Part shown: piece after piece, positions 8,312 through 17,486 of the stretch
Layout: each line of letters begins with the position of its first letter
How positions within the stretch are numbered: position 1 is the stretch's first letter
From: Bacillus sp. V2I10
GTDB taxonomy: Bacteria; Bacillota; Bacilli; Bacillales; Bacillaceae
Assembly (NCBI RefSeq): GCF_030817055.1
Contig: NZ_JAUSYV010000001.1
Coordinates: 3,496,001 to 3,560,000, forward strand
Direction of reading: 5' to 3'
DNA: 64,000 nt
The notes under the pieces: generated by a model
Database searches by the model: none
Seen by the model: the letters and a program-made list of their open reading frames with translations, nothing else
What the model was told of the DNA's origin: nothing
Position numbers and translations under genes: made by a program

Positions 8312-9028
8312 TTATGTATGCCAGCCGCCGTTTACTGAAAGCACTTGACCTGTTATATAGCTTGCATGATTTGAGGATAAAAACAAAACAGCGTCCGCAA
8401 TCTCTTCAGGCTTGCCAATCCGCCCTAATGGAATTTCATCCTTAAGATCAGCCAGATCCTCCTCAGAAAAAGATTGAAGCATGTCAGTAGCAACCGCTCC
8501 CGGCGCTATCGCATTGACTCTGATGCCTGATGGGGCCAATTCTTTTGCCAGTGCCTTTACAAATGTATTCTGTCCGCCTTTAACCATGCTGTAAAGGACT
8601 TCACAAGAAGCGCCTATTTCTCCCCAAATGGAGGATATCACAACAATGTTACCGCTTTTTCTACTTACCATGGAAGGAATCAATTCCTTTGAAATCATAT
8701 AGGGACTTGTTATTTGCAGCTGTACCATTTGCTGAATTTCTTCATCTTTCATATCTGTTATTAATCCAAAGAAACTCCTGCCGCTATTTAACACGAGCAA
8801 ATCAATAGGATCTGCAAGCTGCTTCACAAGCTGACCCGGCCCATCCGCCATTGAAAGATCTGTTTTTACCATCGTGCAGTCAGCCTGCAGATCTTTTATA
8901 AGATTTAGTATGCTTTCTTCATTTTTGTGATAATGGAGATATAATTTATACCCTTCCAATGCAAGCTTTTTGGCAATTGCTTTTCCGATTCCGCCGCTCG
9001 CACCTGTAATTAAAGCTGTTTTTTTCAT
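8312..9028 (-). CDS. ymfI: YmfI, short-chain dehydrogenase/reductase (FabG-like)
   Basis: NAD(P)-dependent short-chain dehydrogenase of 238 aa. The cofactor motif TGASGGIG is at residues 8-15, an LNSG segment replaces the usual NNAG, and the active-site Ser (VISSIWG) with Y-x3-K (YSMVK) is present. The C-terminus (YITGQVLSVNGGW) is FabG-like. Start ATG at 9028 has AAGGAG at good spacing; an upstream in-frame ATG at 9064 has none. The substrate is unknown; a second 3-oxoacyl-ACP reductase is possible. Confidence 0.88.
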   Translation of the reverse strand: MKKTALITGASGGIGKAIAKKLALEGYKLYLHYHKNEESILNLIKDLQADCTMVKTDLSMADGPGQLVKQLADPIDLLVLNSGRSFFGLITDMKDEEIQQMVQLQITSPYMISKELIPSMVSRKSGNIVVISSIWGEIGASCEVLYSMVKGGQNTFVKALAKELAPSGIRVNAIAPGAVATDMLQSFSEEDLADLKDEIPLGRIGKPEEIADAVLFLSSNHASYITGQVLSVNGGWHT

Positions 9029-9073
9029 TTTTTTCTCCTTAAGATTAAGGCTATACCTATTCAAGATAAAAAA

Positions 9074-9092
9074 ACATCCTTAGAAAGGATGC
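9074..9092 (-). terminator. Terminator after ymfH
   Basis: A 7-8 bp stem (9075-9081 with 9085-9091), 3-nt loop, and TTTTTTT on the minus strand immediately after. Confidence 0.75.
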
Positions 9093-9093
9093 T

Positions 9094-10380
9094 TTACTTC
9101 GGTACTACTTGACAGACTGAAAACAATTTTTCATCAATCACTTCATTCAGCGTATGGTGAATATCATCATTTGTCAATTGTTCCAGCATCGGGACAACAT
9201 CAAACAAATTCATTTCATTAAAGGAATAGCGGGTGAATTGGTTCGCAATATATTCCGGTGAATTAATCGCTCTTAGAAAAGAACCGATTTTCTTTTTCTT
9301 GGCATTCTCAAGACGTTCTGCAGGAATGCCTTCCTGTTTTGCCTTAAGCAGAGTATTCTTAATTTCCTCAGCAAGCTGATCGGGCTGATCTGTATCTCCG
9401 CCTATCATTGCAAAGCCAAAACCGTTCTCTTCCGTGTAATCAAAACTGAATGTGTCATCGATAAGGCCATTCTCATAGAGCTGGGTATAGGTATCAGTGC
9501 TTTTGCCAAAAACCATATCAAGAATCAGGTTCATTGACAGTTCGTGTTTTAAAAGCTCCTCACCGGACCGATCAGCCTGTTTTGCCTTCAACCCAACTAA
9601 ACACTTCGAAGATTGAACGTTCATTTTTAGTTTTTCTAATGGTTTTGCTACAGTATCCGGTTCATCCACTTCAGCACGTTTGATTTCGGATTGAGGTTTA
9701 AATTCTTTCTTATCCTGATTTTCACGGATTTGGGAAAGAATTTGCTCTGGATCGATCGGACCAACGACAAAAAGCAGCATATTGCTTGGATGGTAAAACG
9801 TATTGTAGCATTCGTAGAGCAGGTCTTTTGTAATTTTTGAAATAGATTCAACGGTTCCTGCAATATCAATTCCTACCGGATGTTTATGAAACATATTCTG
9901 AATTAATCCAAAATAGAGTCTCCAATCAGGATTGTCATCGTACATATTAATCTCCTGTCCGATGATGCCTTTTTCTTTCTCAACTGATTTTTCACTAAAA
10001 TAAGGCTCCTGAACGAAATCGATGAGCGTTTCTAAATTCTTCTCGACATTTGACGTGCTTGAAAATAGGTAAGCCGTTCGTGTAAACGATGTAAAGGCAT
10101 TAGAAGACGCACCCTGCTTGCTGAAATCTTGAAAAACGTCTCCGTCTTCTTTTTCAAACAGCTTATGCTCTAAAAAATGAGCGATCCCATCTGGAACTAA
10201 TTTCATTTCATTTTGGTCAAGAGGCACAAATTGATTATCGATTGAACCGTATTTTGTTGTAAATGTTGCATATGTCTTATTAAAACCTTTTTTAGGAAGG
10301 ACATATACATCAAGTCCATTTTTCATTTTTTCATAAAAGAGTTCTTCTTGAAGCTGATCAAACTTTATGGATTTTGTCAT
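9094..10380 (-). CDS. ymfH: YmfH, M16-family zinc peptidase (putative catalytic partner)
   Basis: M16 (pitrilysin/insulysin family) peptidase, 428 aa. The inverted zinc motif HFLEH lies at about residues 70-74 (DGIAHFLEHKLF), with the downstream Glu region (EKEKGIIGQEINMYDD) that supplies the third ligand. Start ATG overlaps the ymfF stop (ATGA), with GGAGGG before it. Paired with ymfF, which lacks the zinc motif. M16 enzymes often work as active/inactive heterodimers, so YmfH is inferred to be the catalytic half. Role in Bacillus is unclear. Confidence 0.9.
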   Translation of the reverse strand: MTKSIKFDQLQEELFYEKMKNGLDVYVLPKKGFNKTYATFTTKYGSIDNQFVPLDQNEMKLVPDGIAHFLEHKLFEKEDGDVFQDFSKQGASSNAFTSFTRTAYLFSSTSNVEKNLETLIDFVQEPYFSEKSVEKEKGIIGQEINMYDDNPDWRLYFGLIQNMFHKHPVGIDIAGTVESISKITKDLLYECYNTFYHPSNMLLFVVGPIDPEQILSQIRENQDKKEFKPQSEIKRAEVDEPDTVAKPLEKLKMNVQSSKCLVGLKAKQADRSGEELLKHELSMNLILDMVFGKSTDTYTQLYENGLIDDTFSFDYTEENGFGFAMIGGDTDQPDQLAEEIKNTLLKAKQEGIPAERLENAKKKKIGSFLRAINSPEYIANQFTRYSFNEMNLFDVVPMLEQLTNDDIHHTLNEVIDEKLFSVCQVVPK

Positions 10381-11660
10381 TGTGCACCCTCCATTCCTTT
10401 TAAGAAATAGATCGTATCAAGCTGAATCTTTTTAGCTGCCGCGATGATTTCCTCTTTTGTAACCTTTTCAATGCCCTGCAGATATTTATCAAAAGGTTCA
10501 TTTATATTGGAAATCACGTTATGATAGAGAACTTCAACAGACCCGTATGAAGTATCAATCGTTTCAAGGAGCTGATTTTTAATGACTGCTTTAGTCTGTT
10601 CAATATCTTTTTCTTCAAAATCTCCATTTTTCATTGCTTCGAGCTGTTCTTTAATAATCGTTACCGCACGTTCATAATTGGCAAATTCAATTCCTGACAT
10701 AACCATTAAGAGTCCTTTGTGACTCTCAACTCTTGAAGCCGCATAGTAAGCAAGGCTTTCTTTTTCACGGACATTAATGAAAAGCTTAGAATGCGAAAAT
10801 CCGCCGAAAATGCCATTGAACACTTGCAAAGCATAGTAGGATTGATCTCCATATGTGCAGTTGGTGCGGTAGCCGATGTTCAATTTTCCTTGTTTAACAT
10901 CCTGATTTTCAATCACTTCATTTGGCTCTGAAATCTCTTTTTCAGTGATGGATTTTTCTACAGATTGATGAGCATTTTCGCTGAATGTAAAGAATCTTTT
11001 TGTATACTCGCTGACCTCTTCTGCTGAAACATCGCCAACAACATACAAATCCATTTTATCTTCTTTTAAAGCTTTTTTATAATACTCATACAGACTTGCA
11101 GATGTAATTTGTTCTAGATGATCAATTTCCCCGTTTACATGCAGGCGATATGGTTCATCCTTGCACATCTCTTGAACAAGTCGTAAATTGGAATATCTCA
11201 TTTTGTCATCAAATACAGCCTGAATGCGCTGTTTCATGGTCCGTTTTTCCTGATTTATGATTTCATCAGGGAATGACTCATCCTTTACAACTGGAGACAG
11301 GATGATTTCAGACAGCAGATGAAGCGCTTTTTCCAGCAGGGGTGTCTGATCTGATAAAAAGCGTTCATTTGCAACTTCAATCCGGATCGATATGATATGA
11401 TGATCGCCTTTTTTTGATAAATCCACAAATAAGGTCGCACCGTAAAGCTCATCAAGGTGCTTTCTAAGCTCCGTGCTGGTCGGAAAAGATTTCGTGCCCC
11501 GCTGCAGCATATAAGGCAGCAGCGCTCTGAATGTGACATCCTCTTCGTTCAGCGGTGCCAGCATTTTAAATACAAGTGAATTTGTTTTAAATTTATTCGT
11601 TTGAACGGTGTGAAGTGTTAACCCATTAATTGTTTCAATTTGTTCTTTTAAAAAATCCAT
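10377..11660 (-). CDS. ymfF: YmfF, inactive M16-family peptidase homologue
   Basis: 427-aa M16-like protein. Where the HxxEH zinc site would sit the sequence reads PYMLQRGTKSFPTS, so the catalytic His and Glu are absent. The rest of the fold is recognisable (ISIRIEVANERF, GYRTNCTYGD, VREKESLAYYAASRV). Its stop overlaps the ymfH start, so the two are translationally coupled. By analogy with other M16 pairs it probably supplies substrate-binding surface. Start ATG at 11660 has GGAGGG. Confidence 0.88.
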   Translation of the reverse strand: MDFLKEQIETINGLTLHTVQTNKFKTNSLVFKMLAPLNEEDVTFRALLPYMLQRGTKSFPTSTELRKHLDELYGATLFVDLSKKGDHHIISIRIEVANERFLSDQTPLLEKALHLLSEIILSPVVKDESFPDEIINQEKRTMKQRIQAVFDDKMRYSNLRLVQEMCKDEPYRLHVNGEIDHLEQITSASLYEYYKKALKEDKMDLYVVGDVSAEEVSEYTKRFFTFSENAHQSVEKSITEKEISEPNEVIENQDVKQGKLNIGYRTNCTYGDQSYYALQVFNGIFGGFSHSKLFINVREKESLAYYAASRVESHKGLLMVMSGIEFANYERAVTIIKEQLEAMKNGDFEEKDIEQTKAVIKNQLLETIDTSYGSVEVLYHNVISNINEPFDKYLQGIEKVTKEEIIAAAKKIQLDTIYFLKGMEGAQ

Positions 11661-11796
11661 TGTAACCCTCCTTGCGTGACAGATTCCATTTTATTTTTTC
11701 CTGTTTTATAAATTAGCCTATGGATTCATTCTAGTAATTATATCAACTTTAGGATAATTAAGGAAATGTTAACCCTGAATCAATAAAGAAAGAAAA

Positions 11797-11820
11797 GACG
11801 CAATGCAGCCAATTTGCGCC
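11797..11820 (-). terminator. Possible terminator after the ymfD remnant
   Basis: Imperfect stem of about 6-7 bp (11797-11803 with 11814-11820) followed on the minus strand by TTTTCTTTCTTT. Weak but correctly placed. The remaining gap 11661-11796 shows nothing further. Confidence 0.45.
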
Positions 11821-12402
11821 CTAAGCATGCTTTAAAGCAGGTTTTGATTGTTTTGAATGTTTGATAAAGAATAGGACAATTAAAACAGCAAACAAGCTTA
11901 CACCCGCAGAAACGTAATAAACCCAATGATCTCCAACAGACATAATATAGGCATAAACAGGAGGTCCTGCTTCTATAAACCTCATTGAACTGTAAATCGA
12001 AATAATGGTTCCCCGTTCTTCCTTTTGAACTCCTTCAGTTATTAGCGCGTCGAGTGCAGGCAAAGAGACGCCGATTCTAACTCCGCTTATAATTAAAAAG
12101 AGAATTAAAAAAGTAAAACTATGCTGTATTCTAATGACAACAAAGGATACAGTCAGAAGGGCCATGCCAAAAGTAATGACGATTTTCATCAGCTGTTTAT
12201 TCTGGCCAATTCTTCTCCCGGCAATAAAAGAACTGATGGATAGGGCCAGCAGAGGAACAGCAAGCATGGCTCCTTTATAAATCCCTTTAATGTATATTGC
12301 TTTCAAGAGTATCAGACAAATAAAAAAGCACGCCAAATAAGACGATCATACAAGCGGAACAGATGACAAAGCAATAAGATCAAGCTTCTTTTTCGCTCCC
12401 AT
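11821..12402 (-). pseudogene. ymfD: ymfD-type MFS exporter, internally deleted and frameshifted
   Basis: Remnant of a major-facilitator exporter (YmfD exports the siderophore bacillibactin in B. subtilis). An intact ribosome binding site (AAAGGTG) and ATG at 12402 start MGAKKKLDLIALSSVPLV and then hit TGA at 12346-12348. The following bases resume in another frame as a late MFS helix (CMIVLFGVLFYLSDTLES), shift frame again near 12290-12298, and continue as the C-terminal helices to 11821 (171 codons open from 12336). About 200 residues of the N-terminal half are missing. A small in-frame loss also alters the conserved MRFI..AGPPVYA segment. The product is non-functional as a transporter. Confidence 0.85.
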
Positions 12403-12505
12403 TCTTTTCACCTTTGTTATTGCATTGTTTAGATTTTGCCTCTAATTGAAAAAACTATACTCGGAGGCACCGAAATAACTGTCCTCAGCGATTTTTAGAA
12501 AATAT

Positions 12506-12546
12506 AAAAGCGGCCTGGCCTCAATAAATGAGGCCAGGCCGCTTTT
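12506..12546 (-). terminator. Strong terminator after nupQ
   Basis: An 18-bp perfect GC-rich stem (12506-12523 with 12529-12546) with a 5-nt loop. The descending arm ends TTTT on the minus strand. It ends the nup transporter operon. The symmetrical stem could also work for plus-strand transcripts. Confidence 0.85.
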
Positions 12547-12552
12547 GTCTTT

Positions 12553-13512
12553 TTAGCGTTTTCCTTTTTCGTAAGGAGTTCCAAGCGCTTTTGGTGCATC
12601 TGCACGTCCAATGAATCCAGTTAAAGCGAGGATTGTTAAAACGTAAGGAGTAATTAACAAGTACATTGTCGGTATGCCTTCAAGCAATGGCAGCTGACCG
12701 CCGATTACGCTCAGACCCTGGGCCAGTCCAAAGAAAATGGCAGCTCCCATAGCACCAAGAGGATGCCATTTACCGAAGATAAGAGCAGCAAGAGCCATGA
12801 ATCCCTGTCCGCTGATTGTTGCATGGCTGAAATCACGAGCAATGATTGTCGCATAAACAGCACCGCCGACACCTGCGAAAGCTCCGCTTAAAATAACGCC
12901 GATATAACGCATTTTTACAACATTAATACCCATCGTATCTGCTGCCATCGGATGTTCTCCGACTGAACGCAAACGAAGACCAAAAGGTGTTTTATACATG
13001 ACAAACCAAACGGCAAACGCTGTAATAATCGCAATGTAAGTTGTAATATATCCATTTGAGAAAAATAGCGGTCCGATTACAGGTATATCGCTCAGCAGCG
13101 GTATATCAATTTTGCTGAAACTTTCTGTAATGCGATCTGTTTGTCCTTTTCCGTAAAACAATTTTACAAGAAAAAGCGATAAACCGATGGCAAGAAAGTT
13201 AATGGCTACTCCGCTTACAACCTGATCGGCACGGAATGTGATCGATGCTACCGCATGAAGAATGGAGAGCAGCGCTCCTGCACCCATCGCAACTAAAATG
13301 GAAAGCCACGGGGTTGCATCTCCGAATGCGTCGGCGTATGTCAGGTTAAAAACGATGGCAACGAAGGCTCCAATAACCATTAATCCTTCAAGCCCTATAT
13401 TAACTACTCCGGACCGTTCACTGAACATGCCTCCAAGTGCAGTGAAAATAAGCGGAGCGGCAACGAATAACGCTGTAGGGATGATGAGTTCTAGCATTTG
13501 CAGAATGCTCAC
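12553..13512 (-). CDS. nupQ: Nucleoside ABC transporter permease (NupQ-like)
   Basis: 319-aa integral membrane permease of the BPD_transp_2 family (rbsC/YufQ type), about eight to nine hydrophobic segments. The diagnostic permease signature is near FGLRLRSVGEHPMAADTMGI and the LALAALIFGKWHP-like segment follows. Starts with GTG at 13512, two codons after the nupP stop, with GGAGGGG upstream. Forms the membrane channel with NupP; energised by NupO and fed by the lipoprotein NupN. In B. subtilis the system imports purine nucleosides, notably guanosine. Confidence 0.92.
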   Translation of the reverse strand: MSILQMLELIIPTALFVAAPLIFTALGGMFSERSGVVNIGLEGLMVIGAFVAIVFNLTYADAFGDATPWLSILVAMGAGALLSILHAVASITFRADQVVSGVAINFLAIGLSLFLVKLFYGKGQTDRITESFSKIDIPLLSDIPVIGPLFFSNGYITTYIAIITAFAVWFVMYKTPFGLRLRSVGEHPMAADTMGINVVKMRYIGVILSGAFAGVGGAVYATIIARDFSHATISGQGFMALAALIFGKWHPLGAMGAAIFFGLAQGLSVIGGQLPLLEGIPTMYLLITPYVLTILALTGFIGRADAPKALGTPYEKGKR

Positions 13513-14559
13513 TTATTTCCCCTCCTTCTTGAAACGCAGTAAAATCCAACGTATGAAATAGCTTGAAGCAACGAAAAGAATAATTAGTGCTATAACAATT
13601 TCAACAAGCTCATAAGGCACTCCGGCTTCAGACGGCATGTTAAGTGCCCCTACTTTTAAACCGCCAAATAAAGCAGCTGCGAAGATGATGCCGAGGGCTG
13701 TGTTTCCTCCCAAAAGGGCTACAGCGATTCCATCAAATCCGACACCTGTAAATCCTCCTTTAACTGAAACATACTGGAATGTTCCAAGCCCTTCCATGGC
13801 ACCGGCAATTCCTGCAAATGCCCCTGAAATGACCATTGAAAGGATAATGTTGCGACTTACATTCATACCTGCATATTGTGCAGCATCCTGATTAAATCCT
13901 ACTGATCTGAGTTCATATCCTTTAGTTGTCTTCTCAAGCAGGAACCACATGACTAGAGCTCCAATTAACGCAAGGAATATTCCATAGTGCATTCTTGAAT
14001 AGTCTGTCATTGTCTGGAAGAATTCAGAGCTTAATGAAGCAGAAGGGAAAATATTTTCTGATTTATCCCCTTTATCAGATAAAACATACTGAATTAAATG
14101 GTTAGTTAAATATAAGGCAATATAGTTCATCATGATCGTCACGATTACTTCATGAACTTTGAATTTCGCTTTCAATAGCCCTGGTATGAATCCCCATAAC
14201 GCACCAGCAAAGGCAGCAACAATAATTGAGAGCGGCAAATGAATGATTTTTGGAAGTTCAAATGCTACCCCAACCCATACAGCTGCAAACCAGCCTACAA
14301 TCAGCTGTCCTTCAACTCCGATATTGAATAAACCTGTGCGGAATGCAAAAGCTACAGCAAGTCCGGCAAAAATATATGGAGTTAACTGGCGAATGGTTTC
14401 CCCGATATAGTAGGTATCTCCGAAGATTCCGTTCCATAATGCAGTGTAGCCGGCTACTGGGTCATATCCTGTAACGAGCATGATAATCGCTCCGCAGATC
14501 AATCCAAGCAATACAGCAATTACGGGTACAATAATATTAAGATAGCGTGCTATATTCAT
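13513..14559 (-). CDS. nupP: Nucleoside ABC transporter permease (NupP-like)
   Basis: 348-aa membrane permease, partner of NupQ in the heterodimeric channel. Hydrophobic segments run through most of the length. Family landmarks include FRTGLFNIGVEGQLIVG, TTKGYELRSVGFNQDAAQYA and ALLGGNTALGI. Its ATG overlaps the nupO stop by four bases and its stop abuts the nupQ start, so all three are translationally coupled. Confidence 0.92.
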   Translation of the reverse strand: MNIARYLNIIVPVIAVLLGLICGAIIMLVTGYDPVAGYTALWNGIFGDTYYIGETIRQLTPYIFAGLAVAFAFRTGLFNIGVEGQLIVGWFAAVWVGVAFELPKIIHLPLSIIVAAFAGALWGFIPGLLKAKFKVHEVIVTIMMNYIALYLTNHLIQYVLSDKGDKSENIFPSASLSSEFFQTMTDYSRMHYGIFLALIGALVMWFLLEKTTKGYELRSVGFNQDAAQYAGMNVSRNIILSMVISGAFAGIAGAMEGLGTFQYVSVKGGFTGVGFDGIAVALLGGNTALGIIFAAALFGGLKVGALNMPSEAGVPYELVEIVIALIILFVASSYFIRWILLRFKKEGK

Positions 14560-16088
14560 GATGATGCACCTGCTTCCCTGCGGCTGCTTCCTGCCATGAG
14601 CAAACCTAGTTCCTGCTCAGTTGTCTCCTTTGGATTTACAATCGCAACGATTTTCCCTTCATATATAACAGCGATCCGGTCGCTTACATTCATGATTTCC
14701 TCAAGTTCAAAGGAGATGAGAAGAACAGCTTTTCCTTTATCTCTCTGCTCAATTAAGCGTCTATGAATAAATTCAATCGCACCGACATCAAGTCCCCTTG
14801 TCGGCTGTGCTGCAATCAGCAAATCAGGATCTCTGTCTACTTCACGGCCAATGATGGCTTTTTGCTGATTTCCTCCTGAAAGTGCACGTGCAAGTGTAGA
14901 ACTGCTTGGAGTTCTGACATCAAACTCTTTGATCAGCTTTTCGGCTTTGTCATAAATCGCTTTAAAATTAAGCACGCCTTTTTTTGAATAAGGCTTCTGA
15001 TAATAGGTTTGCAGGACCATATTTTCACCGACCGGAAAATCCAGCACCAATCCATGCTTGTGGCGATCCTGCGGGATATGTCCTACACCTGCTTCAGTTA
15101 TCTGACGTGGACGCTGATTTCGGATATCTTTGCCATTTAAAAGAATGGAGCCTGACTCTGACGTCATTAATCCGGTGATGGCTTCTATCAATTCAGATTG
15201 ACCGTTGCCGTCCACTCCTGCGATTCCGACAATTTCACCGGCTTTAACAGATAGATTCAATGAATCAATAACGGTTACATTCCGGCTGTCTTTGACGACA
15301 AGGTCTTCAATTTTCAGCACTTCTTCTGCTGGAACAGCTTCTTTTTTTTGCGTAGTAAAGAGAACCTCTCTTCCTACCATCAGTGCTGCGAGTTCGTTCG
15401 GATTTGTCTCGGCTACATTCACAGTGCCGATTCCTTCACCTTTTCGAATAACGGTAACACGGTCACAGACTTCCATAATTTCTTTCAGTTTATGAGTAAT
15501 CAATATGATTGATTTGCCTTCTTTGATAAGTGTTTTCATGATGCCGATCAATTCTTTGATTTCCTGTGGAGTAAGCACAGCTGTCGGCTCATCAAAAATT
15601 AAGATTTCAGCTCCGCGGTAAAGCGTTTTTAAAATCTCCACACGCTGCTGCGTTCCAACAGAAATATCACTTATTTTTGCAGAAGGATTTACAGCAAGTC
15701 CATATTTCTCTGAGATATCTTTTACCTGCTTTTCTGCATCCTTCAAATTGATTTTTCCTGTTTTAGTAGGCTCATTGCCGAGAATAATATTTTCAGTAAC
15801 TGAAAAATTATTGACAAGCATGAAATGTTGGTGTACCATACCTATTCCCAGATCATTTGCAATGTTAGGGTTGGTAATATTGACAGTCTTGCCTTTTACT
15901 CTTATCTCGCCTTTTTCGGGCTGATATAGACCGAATAGAACGTTCATTAAAGTCGATTTTCCTGCGCCATTTTCTCCCAAAAGCGCGTGGATTTCGCCCT
16001 TTTTTACCTGTAAATTGATATTATCGTTTGCGACGATTCCCGGAAATTCTTTGCGAATTCCAAGCATTTCAATTACATATTCCAACAT
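14556..16088 (-). CDS. nupO: Nucleoside ABC transporter ATP-binding protein, double ATPase (NupO-like)
   Basis: 510-aa cytoplasmic ATPase with two ABC domains in tandem, the sugar/nucleoside (RbsA) type. First domain: Walker A GENGAGKS, signature near ISVGTQQRVEILKTL, Walker B LIFDEPTAVLTP. Second domain: GVDGNGQSELIEAI in place of a canonical Walker A and LSGGNQQKAIIGREV with DLLIAAQPTRGLDVG in place of a standard Walker B. The degenerate second site is usual for this family. ATG at 16088 with GGAGTG is chosen over an upstream in-frame start at 16184, giving the length I recall for B. subtilis NupO. Confidence 0.93.
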   Translation of the reverse strand: MLEYVIEMLGIRKEFPGIVANDNINLQVKKGEIHALLGENGAGKSTLMNVLFGLYQPEKGEIRVKGKTVNITNPNIANDLGIGMVHQHFMLVNNFSVTENIILGNEPTKTGKINLKDAEKQVKDISEKYGLAVNPSAKISDISVGTQQRVEILKTLYRGAEILIFDEPTAVLTPQEIKELIGIMKTLIKEGKSIILITHKLKEIMEVCDRVTVIRKGEGIGTVNVAETNPNELAALMVGREVLFTTQKKEAVPAEEVLKIEDLVVKDSRNVTVIDSLNLSVKAGEIVGIAGVDGNGQSELIEAITGLMTSESGSILLNGKDIRNQRPRQITEAGVGHIPQDRHKHGLVLDFPVGENMVLQTYYQKPYSKKGVLNFKAIYDKAEKLIKEFDVRTPSSSTLARALSGGNQQKAIIGREVDRDPDLLIAAQPTRGLDVGAIEFIHRRLIEQRDKGKAVLLISFELEEIMNVSDRIAVIYEGKIVAIVNPKETTEQELGLLMAGSSRREAGASS

Positions 16089-16286
16089 GATCACTCCTTT
16101 TTCCTGAAGCTCATTGATGATTAAGATGATAGATGTTAGGAAATTTATGTTTACCCTTGTATTAATAGTTTCATTGACTTCCATTTAAAATCACCAACTA
16201 AAAATCTATAATCCCCTCAATGAATGCTGTGCAAATCGAACTATTTTTCATTATAAACTTTTAGTCAGGCGACTTTTCAGGCTAAT

Positions 16287-16315
16287 AAAAAGGCTAGTTT
16301 GTTCCTAGCCTTTTT
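16287..16315 (-). terminator. Internal terminator between nupN and nupO
   Basis: An 11-bp perfect stem (16287-16297 with 16305-16315), 7-nt loop, T-run carried in the descending arm. It lies 21 nt beyond the nupN stop. Because nupO has no clear promoter, it probably attenuates rather than blocks, letting the binding lipoprotein be made in excess over the ATPase and permeases. Confidence 0.75.
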
Positions 16316-16336
16316 ATCAGTTATATTGTTTAGTGC

Positions 16337-17389
16337 TTATTCAAAAGGAACTTTAATTTCACCGTCGATGATTTTTTGCTTGTATTCATCAACTTTAGCA
16401 ATAACTTCTTCGGATAGGTTATCCTGTGTCGGAGCAATTCCTACACCGTTTTCTTTAAGACCATATTCAATGATCTCTCCTCCAGGGAAGTCACCGTTCT
16501 TAGATTTCTCAGCTAAGTCTTTAACAGCTACGTCAACGCCTTTAACCATAGAAGTAAGAGTTACGTTGAAGCCGTCGCCTTCTCCAAGCTCATGCTGATC
16601 GCGGTCAACTCCAATAACCCATGCGTCTTTGTCAGGGTTTTTCGTTTTCAAATCAACTGCTGCCGTGAATACGCCGTTTCCAGCTCCGCCTGCTGCGTGA
16701 TAAATAACGTCTGCGCCTTGTCCGTACATAATTTCAGCAACTTGCTGCCCTTTAGCTGCATCACTGAACGTACCAGCATACTGAACGATTACTTCTGCGT
16801 CAGGATTAGCTGCTTTAACGCCTTCTACAAATCCAACTTCAAACTTTTTGATTAATGAGCCTTCCATTCCGCCAACAAATCCTACTTTGTTTGATTTTGT
16901 TGAAAGTCCGGCAGCAACACCCACAAGGTAAGAGCCCTCATGCTCTTTAAAAGTGATGCTTGCAACGTTAGGCTTGTCTACTACGCTGTCAACGATTGCA
17001 AAGTTAGCATCCTTTTGCTGATCAGCGATTTTTGTAACAGCATCTGTCATTAAGTAGCCGATTCCATAAACTAAATCGAATTTTTGACGAACTAATTTGT
17101 TTAAGTTTGTTTCATAATCTGCGTCACTTTGAGATTGAAGGTAATCAAATCCGCCTGTCCCTTTTTCAAGGCCATTGTCCTCACCGAAAGACTGAATGCC
17201 TTCCCATGCAGATTGGTTAAATGATTTGTCGTCAACTCCGCCTGTATCTGTAACCATTGCAACAGAGAAGCCTTCTTTTTTGTCTCCACCTGCATTATCT
17301 TTATCTTCAGATGATCCGCACGCGCTAAGCAAAGTACCCGCAGCAAGAACAAGTGACAATGATAATCCTAATCGTTTTTTCAAGTTCAT
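16337..17389 (-). CDS. nupN: Nucleoside-binding lipoprotein, BMP family (NupN-like)
   Basis: 350-aa Bmp/PnrA-type solute-binding lipoprotein. Signal peptide with positively charged start (KKR), hydrophobic core and lipobox L-S-A-C with Cys24 as the lipidation site. Family motifs: AMVTDTGGVDDKSFNQSAWEG near the mature N-terminus and IYHAAGGAGNGVF in the middle. Binds purine nucleosides outside the membrane for the NupOPQ importer. AGGGGG lies only 3 nt before ATG, so TTG at codon 3 (9-nt spacing) is an alternative start. Confidence 0.92.
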   Translation of the reverse strand: MNLKKRLGLSLSLVLAAGTLLSACGSSEDKDNAGGDKKEGFSVAMVTDTGGVDDKSFNQSAWEGIQSFGEDNGLEKGTGGFDYLQSQSDADYETNLNKLVRQKFDLVYGIGYLMTDAVTKIADQQKDANFAIVDSVVDKPNVASITFKEHEGSYLVGVAAGLSTKSNKVGFVGGMEGSLIKKFEVGFVEGVKAANPDAEVIVQYAGTFSDAAKGQQVAEIMYGQGADVIYHAAGGAGNGVFTAAVDLKTKNPDKDAWVIGVDRDQHELGEGDGFNVTLTSMVKGVDVAVKDLAEKSKNGDFPGGEIIEYGLKENGVGIAPTQDNLSEEVIAKVDEYKQKIIDGEIKVPFE

Positions 17390-17410
17390 TTTCCCCCTAA
17401 ATATTAATTT

Positions 17411-17441
17411 GACATAATAGTTTATAAGAGCCTATGTCCAA
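17411..17441 (-). promoter_or_regulatory. Promoter and candidate operator of the nup operon
   Basis: On the minus strand TTGGAC (17436-17441) and TATTAT (17414-17419) are 16 nt apart. Inverted arms GACATA (17411-17416) and TATGTC (17433-17438) overlap the -10 and the -35, a suitable position for a repressor. An AGGAGG (about 17464-17469) just after ymfC has no good start codon behind it. Confidence 0.5.
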
Positions 17442-17486
17442 AACACCTTCGTCCTTGGAACCACCTCCTTATAGTTGCAAACATTA

